Below, piece by piece: positions 52,361-60,820 of a stretch of DNA of 64,000 bases (position 1 is the stretch's first letter; every line of letters starts with the position of its first letter). The notes beneath the pieces are model-generated. The model was given only the letters and a program-made list of their open reading frames with translations. It did no database searches and was not told the origin of the DNA. The stretch lies in assembly GCF_000344805.1 (NCBI RefSeq), contig NC_020453.1:4621001-4685000 (forward strand), written 5' to 3'. The stretch comes from Bradyrhizobium oligotrophicum S58 (GTDB lineage: Bacteria; Pseudomonadota; Alphaproteobacteria; Rhizobiales; Xanthobacteraceae). Both the position numbers and the translations under genes were made by a program.

Positions 52361-53041
52361 ATGGACGGAGCAGTCATCGTCATCACGGGGGCGCAGGGCG
52401 CGCTCGGGCGCAGCGTTGCCGACCTCGCGCTGGCGCGCGGAGCGCATGTGGCCGGGATCGATCATGCCCAGGCCGAGATCCCGGCAAGTGACGACCGCAT
52501 CGAGCTCGGAGGCGTCGACCTGTCCGACCCCGAACAGGCAAAGGTCGCCATCGATTCGGTGGCCGCCCATTTTGGTGCGCTGGATGCCCTGATCAACGTC
52601 GCCGGGGCATTCGCTTTCGAGAATGCCGCCGATGGCGATGACAGCGTCTGGCAGAAGATGCATGCGCGCAATCTGATGACGGCGCTGCATGCCTCCCGGG
52701 CCGCGATCCCCCATCTCGTGCGTTCCAGCACCGGGCGCATCGTGAACATCGGCGCGATGGGCGCGCTTGCAGCCGGTGCCGGCATGGGTCCCTATGCCGC
52801 CTCCAAGTCAGGCGTGCATCGGCTGACGGAGGCGCTCGCGGCGGAGTGGAAGGGCAAGATCACGGTCAACGCGGTGCTGCCTTCGACCATCGATACGCCG
52901 GCCAATCGCGCCAGCATGCCCAAGGCTGATTTCGACAAATGGGTCACGCCGCAGGAACTCGCGGAGGTGATCCTGTTTCTTGCGAGCGACGCCGCGAGCG
53001 GCGTGACCGGCGCATTGATACCGGTGGTCGGCCGCATGTAG
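52361..53041 (+). CDS. Short-chain dehydrogenase/reductase
   Basis: 226 residues. The SDR Rossmann motif TGAQGALGRSV (TG-x3-G-x-G) is at residues 9-19, the NVAG motif is INVAGAF, and the catalytic Ser-Tyr-Lys lie around NIGAMG (Ser position occupied by Gly/Ala here) and YAASKSG (Tyr-x3-Lys). The Ser before NIGAMGALAAGAG is not obvious, so catalysis is probable but not sure. NAD(P)H preference is not predictable. Single gene; the DUF2161 gene follows after 69 bases. Confidence 0.86.
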   Translation: MDGAVIVITGAQGALGRSVADLALARGAHVAGIDHAQAEIPASDDRIELGGVDLSDPEQAKVAIDSVAAHFGALDALINVAGAFAFENAADGDDSVWQKMHARNLMTALHASRAAIPHLVRSSTGRIVNIGAMGALAAGAGMGPYAASKSGVHRLTEALAAEWKGKITVNAVLPSTIDTPANRASMPKADFDKWVTPQELAEVILFLASDAASGVTGALIPVVGRM

Positions 53042-53110
53042 CAGCGCGGTCGGCCAGGGACCGACTTGGCGCTGACATCGGGGGATGCATCGGGCTAGAC
53101 TCGCCCGCGC

Positions 53111-53833
53111 TTGAGTCGCACGCATGGACGGCCCTTGGAAACCGCGCTGTACCTCCCCGTCAAACGCTTTCTCGAAAACCTCGGCTTCTCGGCCAAAGGG
53201 GAAGTCGGCGGCTGCGATGTGGTGGCGCTGAAGGCCGGCGACCCGCCGCTCGTCGTCATCTGCGAGCTGAAGCAGGCATTCAACCTGGAACTGCTGCTGC
53301 AGGCGGTCGACCGTGCCGGAGCCTGTGACGAGGTCTGGGTCGCCGCCAAACTGTCGGCACGCGGCAAGGGCCGCGAAAGCGATGCACGCTACCGCAATCT
53401 CTGCCGCCGGCTCGGCTTCGGGATGCTGGCCGTGACGTCGACCGGACAGGTCGAGGTGCTGGTCCATCCGCCCACCGCCGCACCGCGCAAGAACCCCAAG
53501 AAGCGGTCGCGGCTGGTGATCGAGCATCAGAAGCGCAGGGGCGACCCCGTCGCCGGCGGTTCGACGCGCGCGCCCATCATGACGGCCTATCGGCAGCAGG
53601 CGCTGGCCTGCGCCTCGGCGCTGTTGGGCGGCCCAAAGCGAATCCGTGACCTCAGCGTGGACATTCCGGATGCGCCGAAGATCCTGCAGCGCAACGTCTA
53701 TGGCTGGTTCGACCGCGCCGAGCGCGGCGTCTACACCCTGACGAAAGCCGGGCACGCGGCCTTGCGCCGTTGGCCCCAGGATATCCACATGACGCAGGTA
53801 GTGTTGCCCGGTCGCGACATGGTGAATGCATAG
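53111..53833 (+). CDS. DUF2161 protein, PD-(D/E)xK nuclease-like fold
   Basis: 240 residues from a TTG at 53111. The N-terminal half has a PD-(D/E)xK-type core: D36 in GGCDVVAL, then E52-L-K54 in VICELKQ, with Gln next. Downstream come helices (LLLQAVDRAGACDEVWVAAK), and a C-terminal winged-helix-like region (ILQRNVYGWFDRAERGVYTL, TKAGHAALRRW). DUF2161 was named as a putative phosphodiesterase family; nuclease activity is not established. The DNA-binding-like C-terminus suggests a DNA transaction. No restriction or toxin partner is adjacent. Confidence 0.8.
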   Translation: MSRTHGRPLETALYLPVKRFLENLGFSAKGEVGGCDVVALKAGDPPLVVICELKQAFNLELLLQAVDRAGACDEVWVAAKLSARGKGRESDARYRNLCRRLGFGMLAVTSTGQVEVLVHPPTAAPRKNPKKRSRLVIEHQKRRGDPVAGGSTRAPIMTAYRQQALACASALLGGPKRIRDLSVDIPDAPKILQRNVYGWFDRAERGVYTLTKAGHAALRRWPQDIHMTQVVLPGRDMVNA

Positions 53834-53910
53834 CTGGCTTGCCCGGCGGAATATATATTGCAATGCAGCAATTCTGCTTCTAGGTATCCCGGACGATTCA
53901 CGAGGCCCCC

Positions 53911-54216
53911 ATGAGCGAAGATTGGAACACCAAGTACGGTCCGCGTCGCGTGCGGCGCGATCCCCCGACTCTTGAGGAAGCGATTTTCGCCGCATCCGGC
54001 ATCACCGACGACGTCGAGGCGCAGGCCGAGATCGCATCGGCGCTGATGGGGCTGCCGCTCGAGCAGGTCCTGCCCGAGGTGAAGAAGGCGAGCCGCATCG
54101 CGGCGCGTACCAACACCCGCGTCATCACGGCCGATCAGGGCACACAGCAGCGCGCCGTCGTGGTCGAGCGCCGCACCGTGCGCCGCTTCAATTTCGACAA
54201 GCGCACGGGCACCTGA
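53911..54216 (+). CDS. Conserved-looking hypothetical protein
   Basis: 101 residues, ATG at 53911 with GAGGCCCCC upstream. The N-terminus is hydrophilic (DWNTKYGPRRVRRDPPTLEE), the middle is helical (EAIFAASGITDDVEAQAEIA), and the C-terminus is basic and beta-like (QQRAVVVERRTVRRFNFDKR). No signal peptide or cysteine. The IR TTGC-AATGCA-GCAA lies about 50 bases upstream. Function unknown. A perfect terminator follows. Confidence 0.68.
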   Translation: MSEDWNTKYGPRRVRRDPPTLEEAIFAASGITDDVEAQAEIASALMGLPLEQVLPEVKKASRIAARTNTRVITADQGTQQRAVVVERRTVRRFNFDKRTGT

Positions 54217-54270
54217 GGCAGCTGCCCGCGACGGTGCAAGCCGCACGCCGGCCAGCCCGCACCGACAAAC

Positions 54271-54307
54271 GAAAAGCGCGACAGCGGGGACCGCTGTCGC
54301 GCTTTTC
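54271..54307. terminator. Bidirectional terminator, perfect 17-bp stem
   Basis: GAAAAGCGCGACAGCGG (54271-54287) and CCGCTGTCGCGCTTTTC (54291-54307) around a 3-base loop, with A-runs and T-runs on the two sides. It ends the hypothetical gene and, on the other strand, the GNAT gene. Confidence 0.9.
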
Positions 54308-54331
54308 TTGGTTGTTACCGAGCGTTGTCGA

Positions 54332-54955
54332 TCAGGCGGCGCGCTGGTCGCCATACATGCGGGTCACCAGCTTCCAGCACGCGCGATTGAGATTGAAGAG
54401 CGCACGGGCCGCAGCAATCGGCGTCTCGATCACCAGCTTCGTCAGCTCATCCTGCGGCTGCTGGGTCAGGTCGATCGTGCCGGTCGACTCGCCATGGCGG
54501 AAAGCCAGATGGGCGCCGAATTTGGCCGCCAGCGCCCGCATGGCGTGGTTCTGCGAGCCGGTCGTGACGCGCAGCTGGCGATAGCCCTTCCAGCGCGCTT
54601 CCGAGATCACCCGCTGGAACAGTAGGCTGCCGACGCCGCGGCGGCGCACGCAGGCCTCGACGCTGAACGCGATCTCCGGAAGCCCGTCCTCGGACTGCTC
54701 CGGCGGATGCAGCTCGGCGGCGCCGCGCACCATGCCGTTCTCCATGTAGGCGACGACGATGGTGCCATCGGCCGCACAGCGGGCCGCGTAGCGTTCGATG
54801 AAACTGTCATCGAGAAAACCGTTGAATCGATCGTGCCGGCTCTCTGCGTCGAGCCGCAACAAATGATCGCGCAGCAGCGGCAGTTCTTCGTGCTGGCTGA
54901 GCGTCCGCACATAGCCAAAGCCGGGCCGGGGACGGAAAGTATCTACCTGTGTCAC
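54332..54955 (-). CDS. GNAT-family N-acetyltransferase
   Basis: 207 residues from a GTG at 54955 (AGGAG nine bases upstream); a TTG six bases further upstream is too close to that site. The acetyl-CoA-binding motif A is RRRGVGSLLFQRVI (R-x-x-G-x-G/A), with the motif B region EARWKGYRQLRVTTGSQNHA. The N-terminus (LSQHEELPLLRDHLLRLDAE) is typical of stand-alone GNATs. Acceptor unknown; it could be a small amine or a protein. It ends at the bidirectional terminator. Confidence 0.85.
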   Translation of the reverse strand: MTQVDTFRPRPGFGYVRTLSQHEELPLLRDHLLRLDAESRHDRFNGFLDDSFIERYAARCAADGTIVVAYMENGMVRGAAELHPPEQSEDGLPEIAFSVEACVRRRGVGSLLFQRVISEARWKGYRQLRVTTGSQNHAMRALAAKFGAHLAFRHGESTGTIDLTQQPQDELTKLVIETPIAAARALFNLNRACWKLVTRMYGDQRAA

Positions 54956-55116
54956 TGCCAAAGACTCCTCTCAGAAGCCCTCGCGTACCGACGTCTTTCC
55001 CTAGACAGGAGACATATTGTGCATCGCAACATTCATTGCAAGCCCCATGCTCTACGGAGAGAACATGCAGCCATGCACGGGCCGCGTGAGTTAACAATTC
55101 GTTTGTATACGAATCA

Positions 55117-55515
55117 TCACAGCACGAGCTGGGTCTGGGTGACGATCGCTACCAGCTTTCCGTCCTCGGTCTCGATCCGGGTCTGCCATACCTGGGTGCG
55201 GCGGCCTCGGTGTACCGGTGTCGCAATTGCAGTCACGACTGTGCCTTCCCTGGCACCGCCGATGAAGTTGGTCTTGCTCTCGACCGTCGTAGTGCCCTTG
55301 GCATCCTCCGGCAGATTGATCACGGTGGCGGCGGCTCCGACCGAATCGGCCAGCGCCATCACGGCGCCGCCATGGATCGTGTGATGCAGCGTGCAGAGGT
55401 CGGCCCTGACGAGCATCTGCGCCACCACGCGGTCCGCGCTCGCCTCGGTGAAGCCGACGCCCTTCAATTCGGCGAACGGCATCTTCAGCGAATTGATCTT
55501 CTCGAGCGGCGTCAT
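55117..55515 (-). CDS. PaaI-type hotdog thioesterase
   Basis: 132 residues, ATG at 55515 after AGGAGGGGGA. The hotdog signature of PaaI/YdiI thioesterases is visible: HTIHGGAVMALADSVGAAAT around residues 45-64, with the catalytic-type Asp in LADSVG, and ESKTNFIGGAREGTVVTAIA. Such enzymes hydrolyse phenylacetyl-, hydroxybenzoyl- or other acyl-CoAs. The frame runs open further upstream but into the M20 gene region. It lies on the same strand after the M20 deacylase; a hairpin at 55593-55623 separates them. Confidence 0.85.
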   Translation of the reverse strand: MTPLEKINSLKMPFAELKGVGFTEASADRVVAQMLVRADLCTLHHTIHGGAVMALADSVGAAATVINLPEDAKGTTTVESKTNFIGGAREGTVVTAIATPVHRGRRTQVWQTRIETEDGKLVAIVTQTQLVL

Positions 55516-55592
55516 GCCAGTCCCCCTCCTCCGTGATCGAATGGCGCGTCTGCGCGCGCCTGTGCCGATCTGGATGCCTCGCGCTTTGAACC

Positions 55593-55623
55593 GAAGGCAA
55601 TGACCTGCGAGGTCATTGCCTTC
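55593..55623 (-). terminator. Perfect 14-bp hairpin between M20 and thioesterase genes
   Basis: GAAGGCAATGACCT (55593-55606) and AGGTCATTGCCTTC (55610-55623) around GCG, 15 bases after the M20 stop codon. No T-run, so it may attenuate read-through into the thioesterase gene. Confidence 0.65.
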
Positions 55624-55637
55624 GCGCGCGCTGCCAG

Positions 55638-56918
55638 TCAGATCTTCTCGACCCCGCACCATTCGGCAATGAACAGCGCCATCGTCTTGGTCGTCTGGCG
55701 CAGCGAGTCGAGCTCGACATATTCGTTGAAGCCGTGCATCGCAGCGCCGGTCGCGCCGAAGCACAGGCTCGGGATGTTGTAGTCGAGGCCGTAGAAGCGG
55801 GTGTCGGTCAGCGCCGTGAAGACGAGATCCTGCACCTCTCCGCCATGGACCGCCTTGAACGCCCTGCCGAACGCAGCCTCCGGCGCGGCGGCATCGATCA
55901 GCTCATAGCCTTCCGACAGGAAGCCGGACCATTCGACGACCGGCGGATTGTTGGAAAGAAAGCGGTGATCGCGCGAGGCCGCGGCGACGCAGGCGAGGAT
56001 CTCGTTCTGGCAGTCCTTGACCGACCAGCCGGGCAGGATCGCGATGCGGCAATCGACGTCGCACCAGGCCGGCACGCTCGAGGCCCAATCGCCGCCCTTG
56101 ATGATCCCGGGATTGAAGTTGATGGGATGGGTGAGCGTCTTGAAGTGACGATCGCTCTTGGCGCGCTCGTTCCAGTCGGCCTCGAGCTTCTCCAGCGCAT
56201 GGATCAGATGGTAGCTCGCCTGGATCGCGTTGGCGCCGACGCCGGCTTCGAACACGTGCGCCGGGAAGCCGCGGACCTTCAGGCGAAACCAGATCACGCC
56301 GACCTGCGAACGGACCATCTTGCCGCTGGTCGGCTCCGGAATGAAGCAGGCGTCGGCGCGATAGCCGCGCTGCAAGGTGGAGAGCGCGCCGACACCGGTG
56401 CTCTCCTCCTCGATCACCGACTGCACGTGAATGCGCGCGGTAGGCTTCAAGCCGGCAGCCTTGATCGCATCGAGCGCATAGAGCGCGCCGATGGTGCCGG
56501 ACTTCATGTCGCAGGCGCCGCGGCCATACATCCGGCCGTCCTTGATGACGGGCGAGAACGGCGGCGTCTCCCACATGTCGAGCGGGCCGGCCGGCACCAC
56601 GTCGCAATGCCCCTGCAGGATCAGCGAGCGCCCCGCTGATGTTGCCGGGCGATAGGTTCCGACCACGCTGCGCGCCTTGGAGAAGTCGTGCTCGACCGGG
56701 CCAAAGCCGCGCATGTCCTTGAGATCGTCGAGATCGATGTGCCAGTCGTCGACCTCGTAGCCGCGCGTGCGCAGGAGGTCACCGAACATGTCCTGGCATG
56801 GCCCTTCGGCGCCGCGGGTCGAGGGGATCGCGACGAAGTCGCTGGTGGTCGCCAGCTGGCGCTCGAAGCCGGTATCCACGGCGTCGACGATCCGTCGCGT
56901 GATGTCTTCGGTGATCAT
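55638..56918 (-). CDS. M20-family ArgE/DapE-type deacylase, second copy
   Basis: 426 residues, ATG at 56918. It is clearly related to the gene at 23757 (same order of motifs and much of the same sequence): LILQGHCDVVPAG, GRGACDMKSG (bridging Asp), VIEEESTG, and AMHGFNEYVE at the C-terminus for the His. The middle lid domain includes AGVGANAIQASYHLIHALEK. Deacylation of an N-acyl amino acid or hydrolysis of a dipeptide-like compound is the family reaction. Unlike the first copy it has no aminotransferase partner; the downstream gene is a thioesterase. Confidence 0.9.
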   Translation of the reverse strand: MITEDITRRIVDAVDTGFERQLATTSDFVAIPSTRGAEGPCQDMFGDLLRTRGYEVDDWHIDLDDLKDMRGFGPVEHDFSKARSVVGTYRPATSAGRSLILQGHCDVVPAGPLDMWETPPFSPVIKDGRMYGRGACDMKSGTIGALYALDAIKAAGLKPTARIHVQSVIEEESTGVGALSTLQRGYRADACFIPEPTSGKMVRSQVGVIWFRLKVRGFPAHVFEAGVGANAIQASYHLIHALEKLEADWNERAKSDRHFKTLTHPINFNPGIIKGGDWASSVPAWCDVDCRIAILPGWSVKDCQNEILACVAAASRDHRFLSNNPPVVEWSGFLSEGYELIDAAAPEAAFGRAFKAVHGGEVQDLVFTALTDTRFYGLDYNIPSLCFGATGAAMHGFNEYVELDSLRQTTKTMALFIAEWCGVEKI

Positions 56919-57065
56919 GCCTGTCCAGGTTCCAATTGCTGATGAGCGCAGCAAACCACAATCCGGCGCACGATTGCACCGGATTCGCTGCTGCTTTCAG
57001 AATCGCAAGCCTCCCCGTACATTGGCGCATACGAAGCACCGCAAACGAGGTCTTTGGAATTTTGC

Positions 57066-57218
57066 ATGTCGGATCACCGCAACATTCTCTATTTCCTGTT
57101 GGGCATTCTCACCGCCGCGGTTGTCGTGCTCGGCTATAATTTCTATCAATCCAAGAAGCAGCCCGACGGCTTCCAGATCAATGTCGGGCCGAACGGTGTG
57201 AAGATCGAGGGGAAGTGA
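57066..57218 (+). CDS. 50-residue membrane-anchored small protein
   Basis: Too short for a standard length cut-off. The ATG at 57066 is preceded by TTTGGAATTTTGC. One membrane segment (NILYFLLGILTAAVVVLGYN, about residues 6-25) is followed by a basic stretch and the hydrophilic tail KKQPDGFQINVGPNGVKIEG. Its TGA overlaps the next ATG (TGATG), so the two are translationally coupled. The tail motif and coupling make it likely real. Function unknown. Confidence 0.65.
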   Translation: MSDHRNILYFLLGILTAAVVVLGYNFYQSKKQPDGFQINVGPNGVKIEGK

Positions 57219-57487
57219 TGCGTCCAGTCCTGGCGTTGCGCTCGCGTATTGCCGCACAGTCTCTCGGTGGTCTCGGGCTTCTGCTGCTGCTCGCAGCGCC
57301 GGCGCACGCCCAATATGTCGGGCGCGAGGAGGACATCACGGATCTCCGGCTGGGCCAGCGCGTGATGGTCGATGACGGCACCTGTCCTGCCGGCCAGGTC
57401 AAGGAGGTGTCGGGATCCAAGATGTCCGAGACGGGGATTGTCCGCACCACGAAATGCGTGCCGCGTTTCGGGCCGAAGAAGAAGTAG
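57218..57487 (+). CDS. Small exported protein, possibly DUF6719
   Basis: 89 residues, ATG at 57218 overlapping the previous stop; a GTG three bases upstream is not needed. Signal peptide about 30 residues (ending PAHAQYVG). The mature part, GREEDITDLRLGQRVMVDDG, TCPAGQVKEVSGSKM, KCVPRFGPKKK, has two Cys likely in a disulfide. The pattern fits small rhizobial exported proteins I associate with DUF6719; this name is a guess. It is coupled to the membrane protein before it. Confidence 0.68.
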   Translation: MRPVLALRSRIAAQSLGGLGLLLLLAAPAHAQYVGREEDITDLRLGQRVMVDDGTCPAGQVKEVSGSKMSETGIVRTTKCVPRFGPKKK

Positions 57488-57597
57488 CAGACCTCGCGCA
57501 TCTACGGTCGCCGGCCTCTCCCGCGTGACCTGCAGCACAGAGCCGCACCGCGTGATCACCGATGCTCCCTCCCCGTGGACAATGTCGGGGACGCAGG

Positions 57598-58944
57598 ATG
57601 TCGATGTCGTTGGTGCAAGGCCAAAACTTCTTCGAACCGGCCGACCGGCCGCAGCCGGTCAAGGCCGATTTCAGCCGCTACGCCCTGCTCGGCTATCTTT
57701 CGATCGCGCTCGTGTTCGGCGGCTTCGGCGTGTGGTCGGCCTATGCGCCGCTCGACCGCGCTGCGATTGCGCCGGGGACAGTTTCGGTCTCGGGCGATCA
57801 CAAGGTGGTGCAGCACCGCGAAGGCGGAATCATCAGGGAGATCCTGGCCAAGGAGACCCACGCGGTGCGCCGGGGCGACCTGCTGTTCCGACTGCAGCCG
57901 ACGGAGGCGCAGGCCAACACCGACATTTTGCGCAAGCAGATGGACGCAGCGCTCGCCGAGGAAGCCCGCCTGCTGGCCGAACGCGGCAATGCGCGGATGA
58001 TCAGTTTCCCCGACACCCTGCTCAATCGGCAGAACGTGCCGGAAGCCGCGCTCGCCATCGCCGATCAGCAGCGGCTGTTCATCGAGCGGCGCAATGGCCT
58101 CATCAGCCAGATCAACATCCTCAATTCACAGATCGTCCAGCAGCAGCAGGAGCTCGCGGGTCGCGACCGTCAGCGCGCCGCGCTCGTCGCACAGCGCGCG
58201 AGCTTCGACACGCAGATGAACAATCTGCGCCCGGCGGTCGCGGCCGGCTACTATCCCCGCAACAGGTTCCTCGAGCTGGAGCGGGAGCGCGCCCGGGTCG
58301 AAGGTGACTTTGGCCAGGCGCAGGCCGATGTGGCGCGGTTGACGCAGACTGCCGCGCAAACGCGCCTGCAGATCGACCAGACGCTGCAAAAGTACCAGAC
58401 CGAGGTCGGCCAGCAGCTCGACGGCACCCGTGCCAAGCTGTCGGACCTGCGCGAGAAGCTCATCATCGCCGAGGACGTGCTGCGCCGTATCGACATTCGC
58501 GCCGAACGCGACGGCATCGTCATGAACATGAAAGTTCACACGGTCGGTGCCGTCGTGAAGCCTGGCGATACGCTGGCCGAAATCGTGCCTGTCGGCGAAG
58601 GTGTCGACGTCATGGCGCACGTTTCGCCGCATGACATCGAAAGCGTCGCCATCGGCCAGAAGGCCGAGGTACGCTTCCCAAATTTCTCCTCGCGCACGAC
58701 GCCGACGATCTTCGGCAAGGTCCAGAGCGTGTCGGCGGACGCGATCTCGGATGAGGCGAGCAAGCAGAGCTATTACTCGTCGCGGGTCGTGATCGACTAT
58801 TCCACCATTCCGCCCGAGATTGCCGAGAAGATCCTGCCGGGCATGCAGGCCGACGTCATCATCTCGACGGGCGAACGCACCGTGCTCGAATATCTCGTCG
58901 GTCCGCTGCTCAATACACTGGCGAAGACGTTCCGGGAGAAATGA
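57598..58944 (+). CDS. Type I secretion periplasmic adaptor (HlyD/PrtE family)
   Basis: 448 residues, ATG at 57598 (a second ATG at 57604 is possible). One N-terminal membrane segment (ALLGYLSIALVFGGFGVWSA, about residues 27-46). Then the lipoyl-like part (GTVSVSGDHKVVQHREGGII), a long alpha-hairpin coiled-coil (about 110-290), and the beta-barrel domain with VVKPGDTLAEIVP and VIDYSTIPPEIAEKILPGMQ. The conserved KVVQHREGGII and LPGMQADVII are HlyD-family marks. It bridges the ABC protein to TolC. The expected ABC partner is at 60821, separated by an opposite-strand gene. Confidence 0.9.
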   Translation: MSMSLVQGQNFFEPADRPQPVKADFSRYALLGYLSIALVFGGFGVWSAYAPLDRAAIAPGTVSVSGDHKVVQHREGGIIREILAKETHAVRRGDLLFRLQPTEAQANTDILRKQMDAALAEEARLLAERGNARMISFPDTLLNRQNVPEAALAIADQQRLFIERRNGLISQINILNSQIVQQQQELAGRDRQRAALVAQRASFDTQMNNLRPAVAAGYYPRNRFLELERERARVEGDFGQAQADVARLTQTAAQTRLQIDQTLQKYQTEVGQQLDGTRAKLSDLREKLIIAEDVLRRIDIRAERDGIVMNMKVHTVGAVVKPGDTLAEIVPVGEGVDVMAHVSPHDIESVAIGQKAEVRFPNFSSRTTPTIFGKVQSVSADAISDEASKQSYYSSRVVIDYSTIPPEIAEKILPGMQADVIISTGERTVLEYLVGPLLNTLAKTFREK

Positions 58945-58955
58945 GTCGGCGGCGC

Positions 58956-60644
58956 CTAGGCTGGCGCCACCGGTGTCGCGCCCGCGTCGACAGCTATGTC
59001 GCGGGCACGCCGCACGCCGATGATGTCGACGTCCCCGCCCTGCTCTGCGTCCGCGAGAGTCTCGCGGGCCGCTCCGTCGAGGTCGAGCGAACCTGCGCGT
59101 CTGGCGACGTCGCCTGATATCGCCAGTTGCCAGCCTTTCGTTTCCGCAAGCTCTGCCATTCGCGCCGGTCGCTCCGTCAGGAGACCAAGCACGGTGACTT
59201 GCACCATCCGCCCCATTTGCAGGCGCCCGATGACGATCTCGCCGATATCAGCACCGATCGCGAGCTCGACCGGACGGCCGATCTCAGCGGCGATCTTTTC
59301 GTTGACGCGATCCATGGCCACGTCCATCGCGCCGATCGCCTGCAGCGCCTCGCGGCATCCCTGATCGGGTCCATGCTGTTCGCCGAACACCGCGAGCACG
59401 CCGTCGCCGAGGAAGCGATCGATGCGACCGGCATGACCTTCGACGGCCGCGCCAATCGCACCGAGGATCTCGTTCATCATGAACACGACATCGGACGGCA
59501 ACCGGTCGCCGACGATCGTCGCGATCGCGCTGATGCGGATATGGACGAGGCACACGGCACGGCGCTCGCCCTGCGCGTCGAGATGCGCAGCCGGCTCCCT
59601 CCCCCCTGCATCGCCGCCGACCAGACGTGTCACGGTCAGTGCCGATACGGGGCGGATCTGACAGGCCAGCCGGACATTGTCCGCTGCCCCCAAACGGGCA
59701 AGCGCAGCGCGCTCCGCAGGGTCCGGCGGCGGAAGGGTGTCCGCGCCTTGCTCGACACCGACGCGACAGAGACCACAGCGCGCGCGGCCGCCGCAATCTG
59801 AGGGATCAGGGAGATTGTTGCTGCTGATGATCTCCAGCAGCGTCGGCCCGACTGCGGCCTGCACCGTCGCGCCGCCCGTGAAAGCGATGGCGACCTTGGG
59901 CGCTGCAAGCATCGCGATATGGCGAAACACGATGATCGTCGCCCCGGCCACCAGCAGGGCCGCAACCGCGATCTGCGCCGACGTCTGGAACAGACCGAGC
60001 CACTTGATGTCGAGCTCACTCGGCCAATGCGTGACCTGATGCATCCGCTCCGCCATGGCAGGATCGGCCAGCAAGGCGCTGACAGCGCGCCCGGAGACCA
60101 CGAAACCCATCAGCGCCGCCATCGGCACGGCGACGGCGAGGACGATCAGAAGCGGCTGCACCAGGCGATACCATTCGTCGTATTTCAGCCAGTAATGCAA
60201 GCCGACGCAGCCGTGGATCCAGACCAGCAGCAGCAGCGCGGTCTGGATCCACGCCGCGTTCGGCCACATCAGCCCCAACGCATAGAGGTAGCTGTCCTGG
60301 ACACCGAACAGCGCGTGAGCAACATGGGTCTCGATGATGTGCGGCAGCAACAGCAACGGAATTAGAAATCCGGTGATCAGCTGAGTGAGCTGCCACGGCG
60401 GCAGCCGCCAGGAGCCGCGTTGGATCGTGTTCGTGAACGCAAGCCCGGCATGTCCCAGCAGCGCAGCAGCGAGCACGATCATGCCAGGCCAAGACCGCGT
60501 CACCGCCAGCCGCCATTCCTGCACTTCGTCCATCGCCTCGAGACTGAACAGGCCTACCGCGTGGTTGAGAAAATGCGTGGCCGCGAAGGCAAGCAGGATG
60601 AGCCCGGACACCAGGCGGATGTTTTGGGTCGTTAGGGCGCGCAT
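58956..60644 (-). CDS. Membrane/[2Fe-2S] ferredoxin/adenylate-cyclase-like fusion with altered active site
   Basis: 562 residues, ATG at 60644. Residues 1-245 have six or seven membrane helices with His residues (THFLNHAV, HIIETHVAH, WIHGCVGLHYW) that could hold haem, like SdhC/cytochrome b. About 250-340 is a ferredoxin with C284-x5-C290-x2-C293 and C328. About 360-560 is class III cyclase-like. Compared with active cyclases, the first metal Asp is His368, the substrate Lys is Arg409-Phe, the later Asp and Asn are changed (VTVLGLLTE), while GD (414) remains. So it may not make cAMP; a sensor or regulatory role is possible. It lies between the two T1SS genes. Confidence 0.85.
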   Translation of the reverse strand: MRALTTQNIRLVSGLILLAFAATHFLNHAVGLFSLEAMDEVQEWRLAVTRSWPGMIVLAAALLGHAGLAFTNTIQRGSWRLPPWQLTQLITGFLIPLLLLPHIIETHVAHALFGVQDSYLYALGLMWPNAAWIQTALLLLVWIHGCVGLHYWLKYDEWYRLVQPLLIVLAVAVPMAALMGFVVSGRAVSALLADPAMAERMHQVTHWPSELDIKWLGLFQTSAQIAVAALLVAGATIIVFRHIAMLAAPKVAIAFTGGATVQAAVGPTLLEIISSNNLPDPSDCGGRARCGLCRVGVEQGADTLPPPDPAERAALARLGAADNVRLACQIRPVSALTVTRLVGGDAGGREPAAHLDAQGERRAVCLVHIRISAIATIVGDRLPSDVVFMMNEILGAIGAAVEGHAGRIDRFLGDGVLAVFGEQHGPDQGCREALQAIGAMDVAMDRVNEKIAAEIGRPVELAIGADIGEIVIGRLQMGRMVQVTVLGLLTERPARMAELAETKGWQLAISGDVARRAGSLDLDGAARETLADAEQGGDVDIIGVRRARDIAVDAGATPVAPA

Positions 60645-60820
60645 GTCGTCACTGTCAAAGGGGGCAGACTTCGGAACGGAAGCACGAGTGTCCCTGCGGT
60701 AGCTGCTGAGACCGGCCAACTCAAGCGCCGGCGCGCTGCCTCGCGCTCTGTGAGGTCAGTCACGGTCTCGACTGTCGAACTGGGCGAACGTCCCCGGGCG
60801 CCATCGCAAGGGGATCCGAC

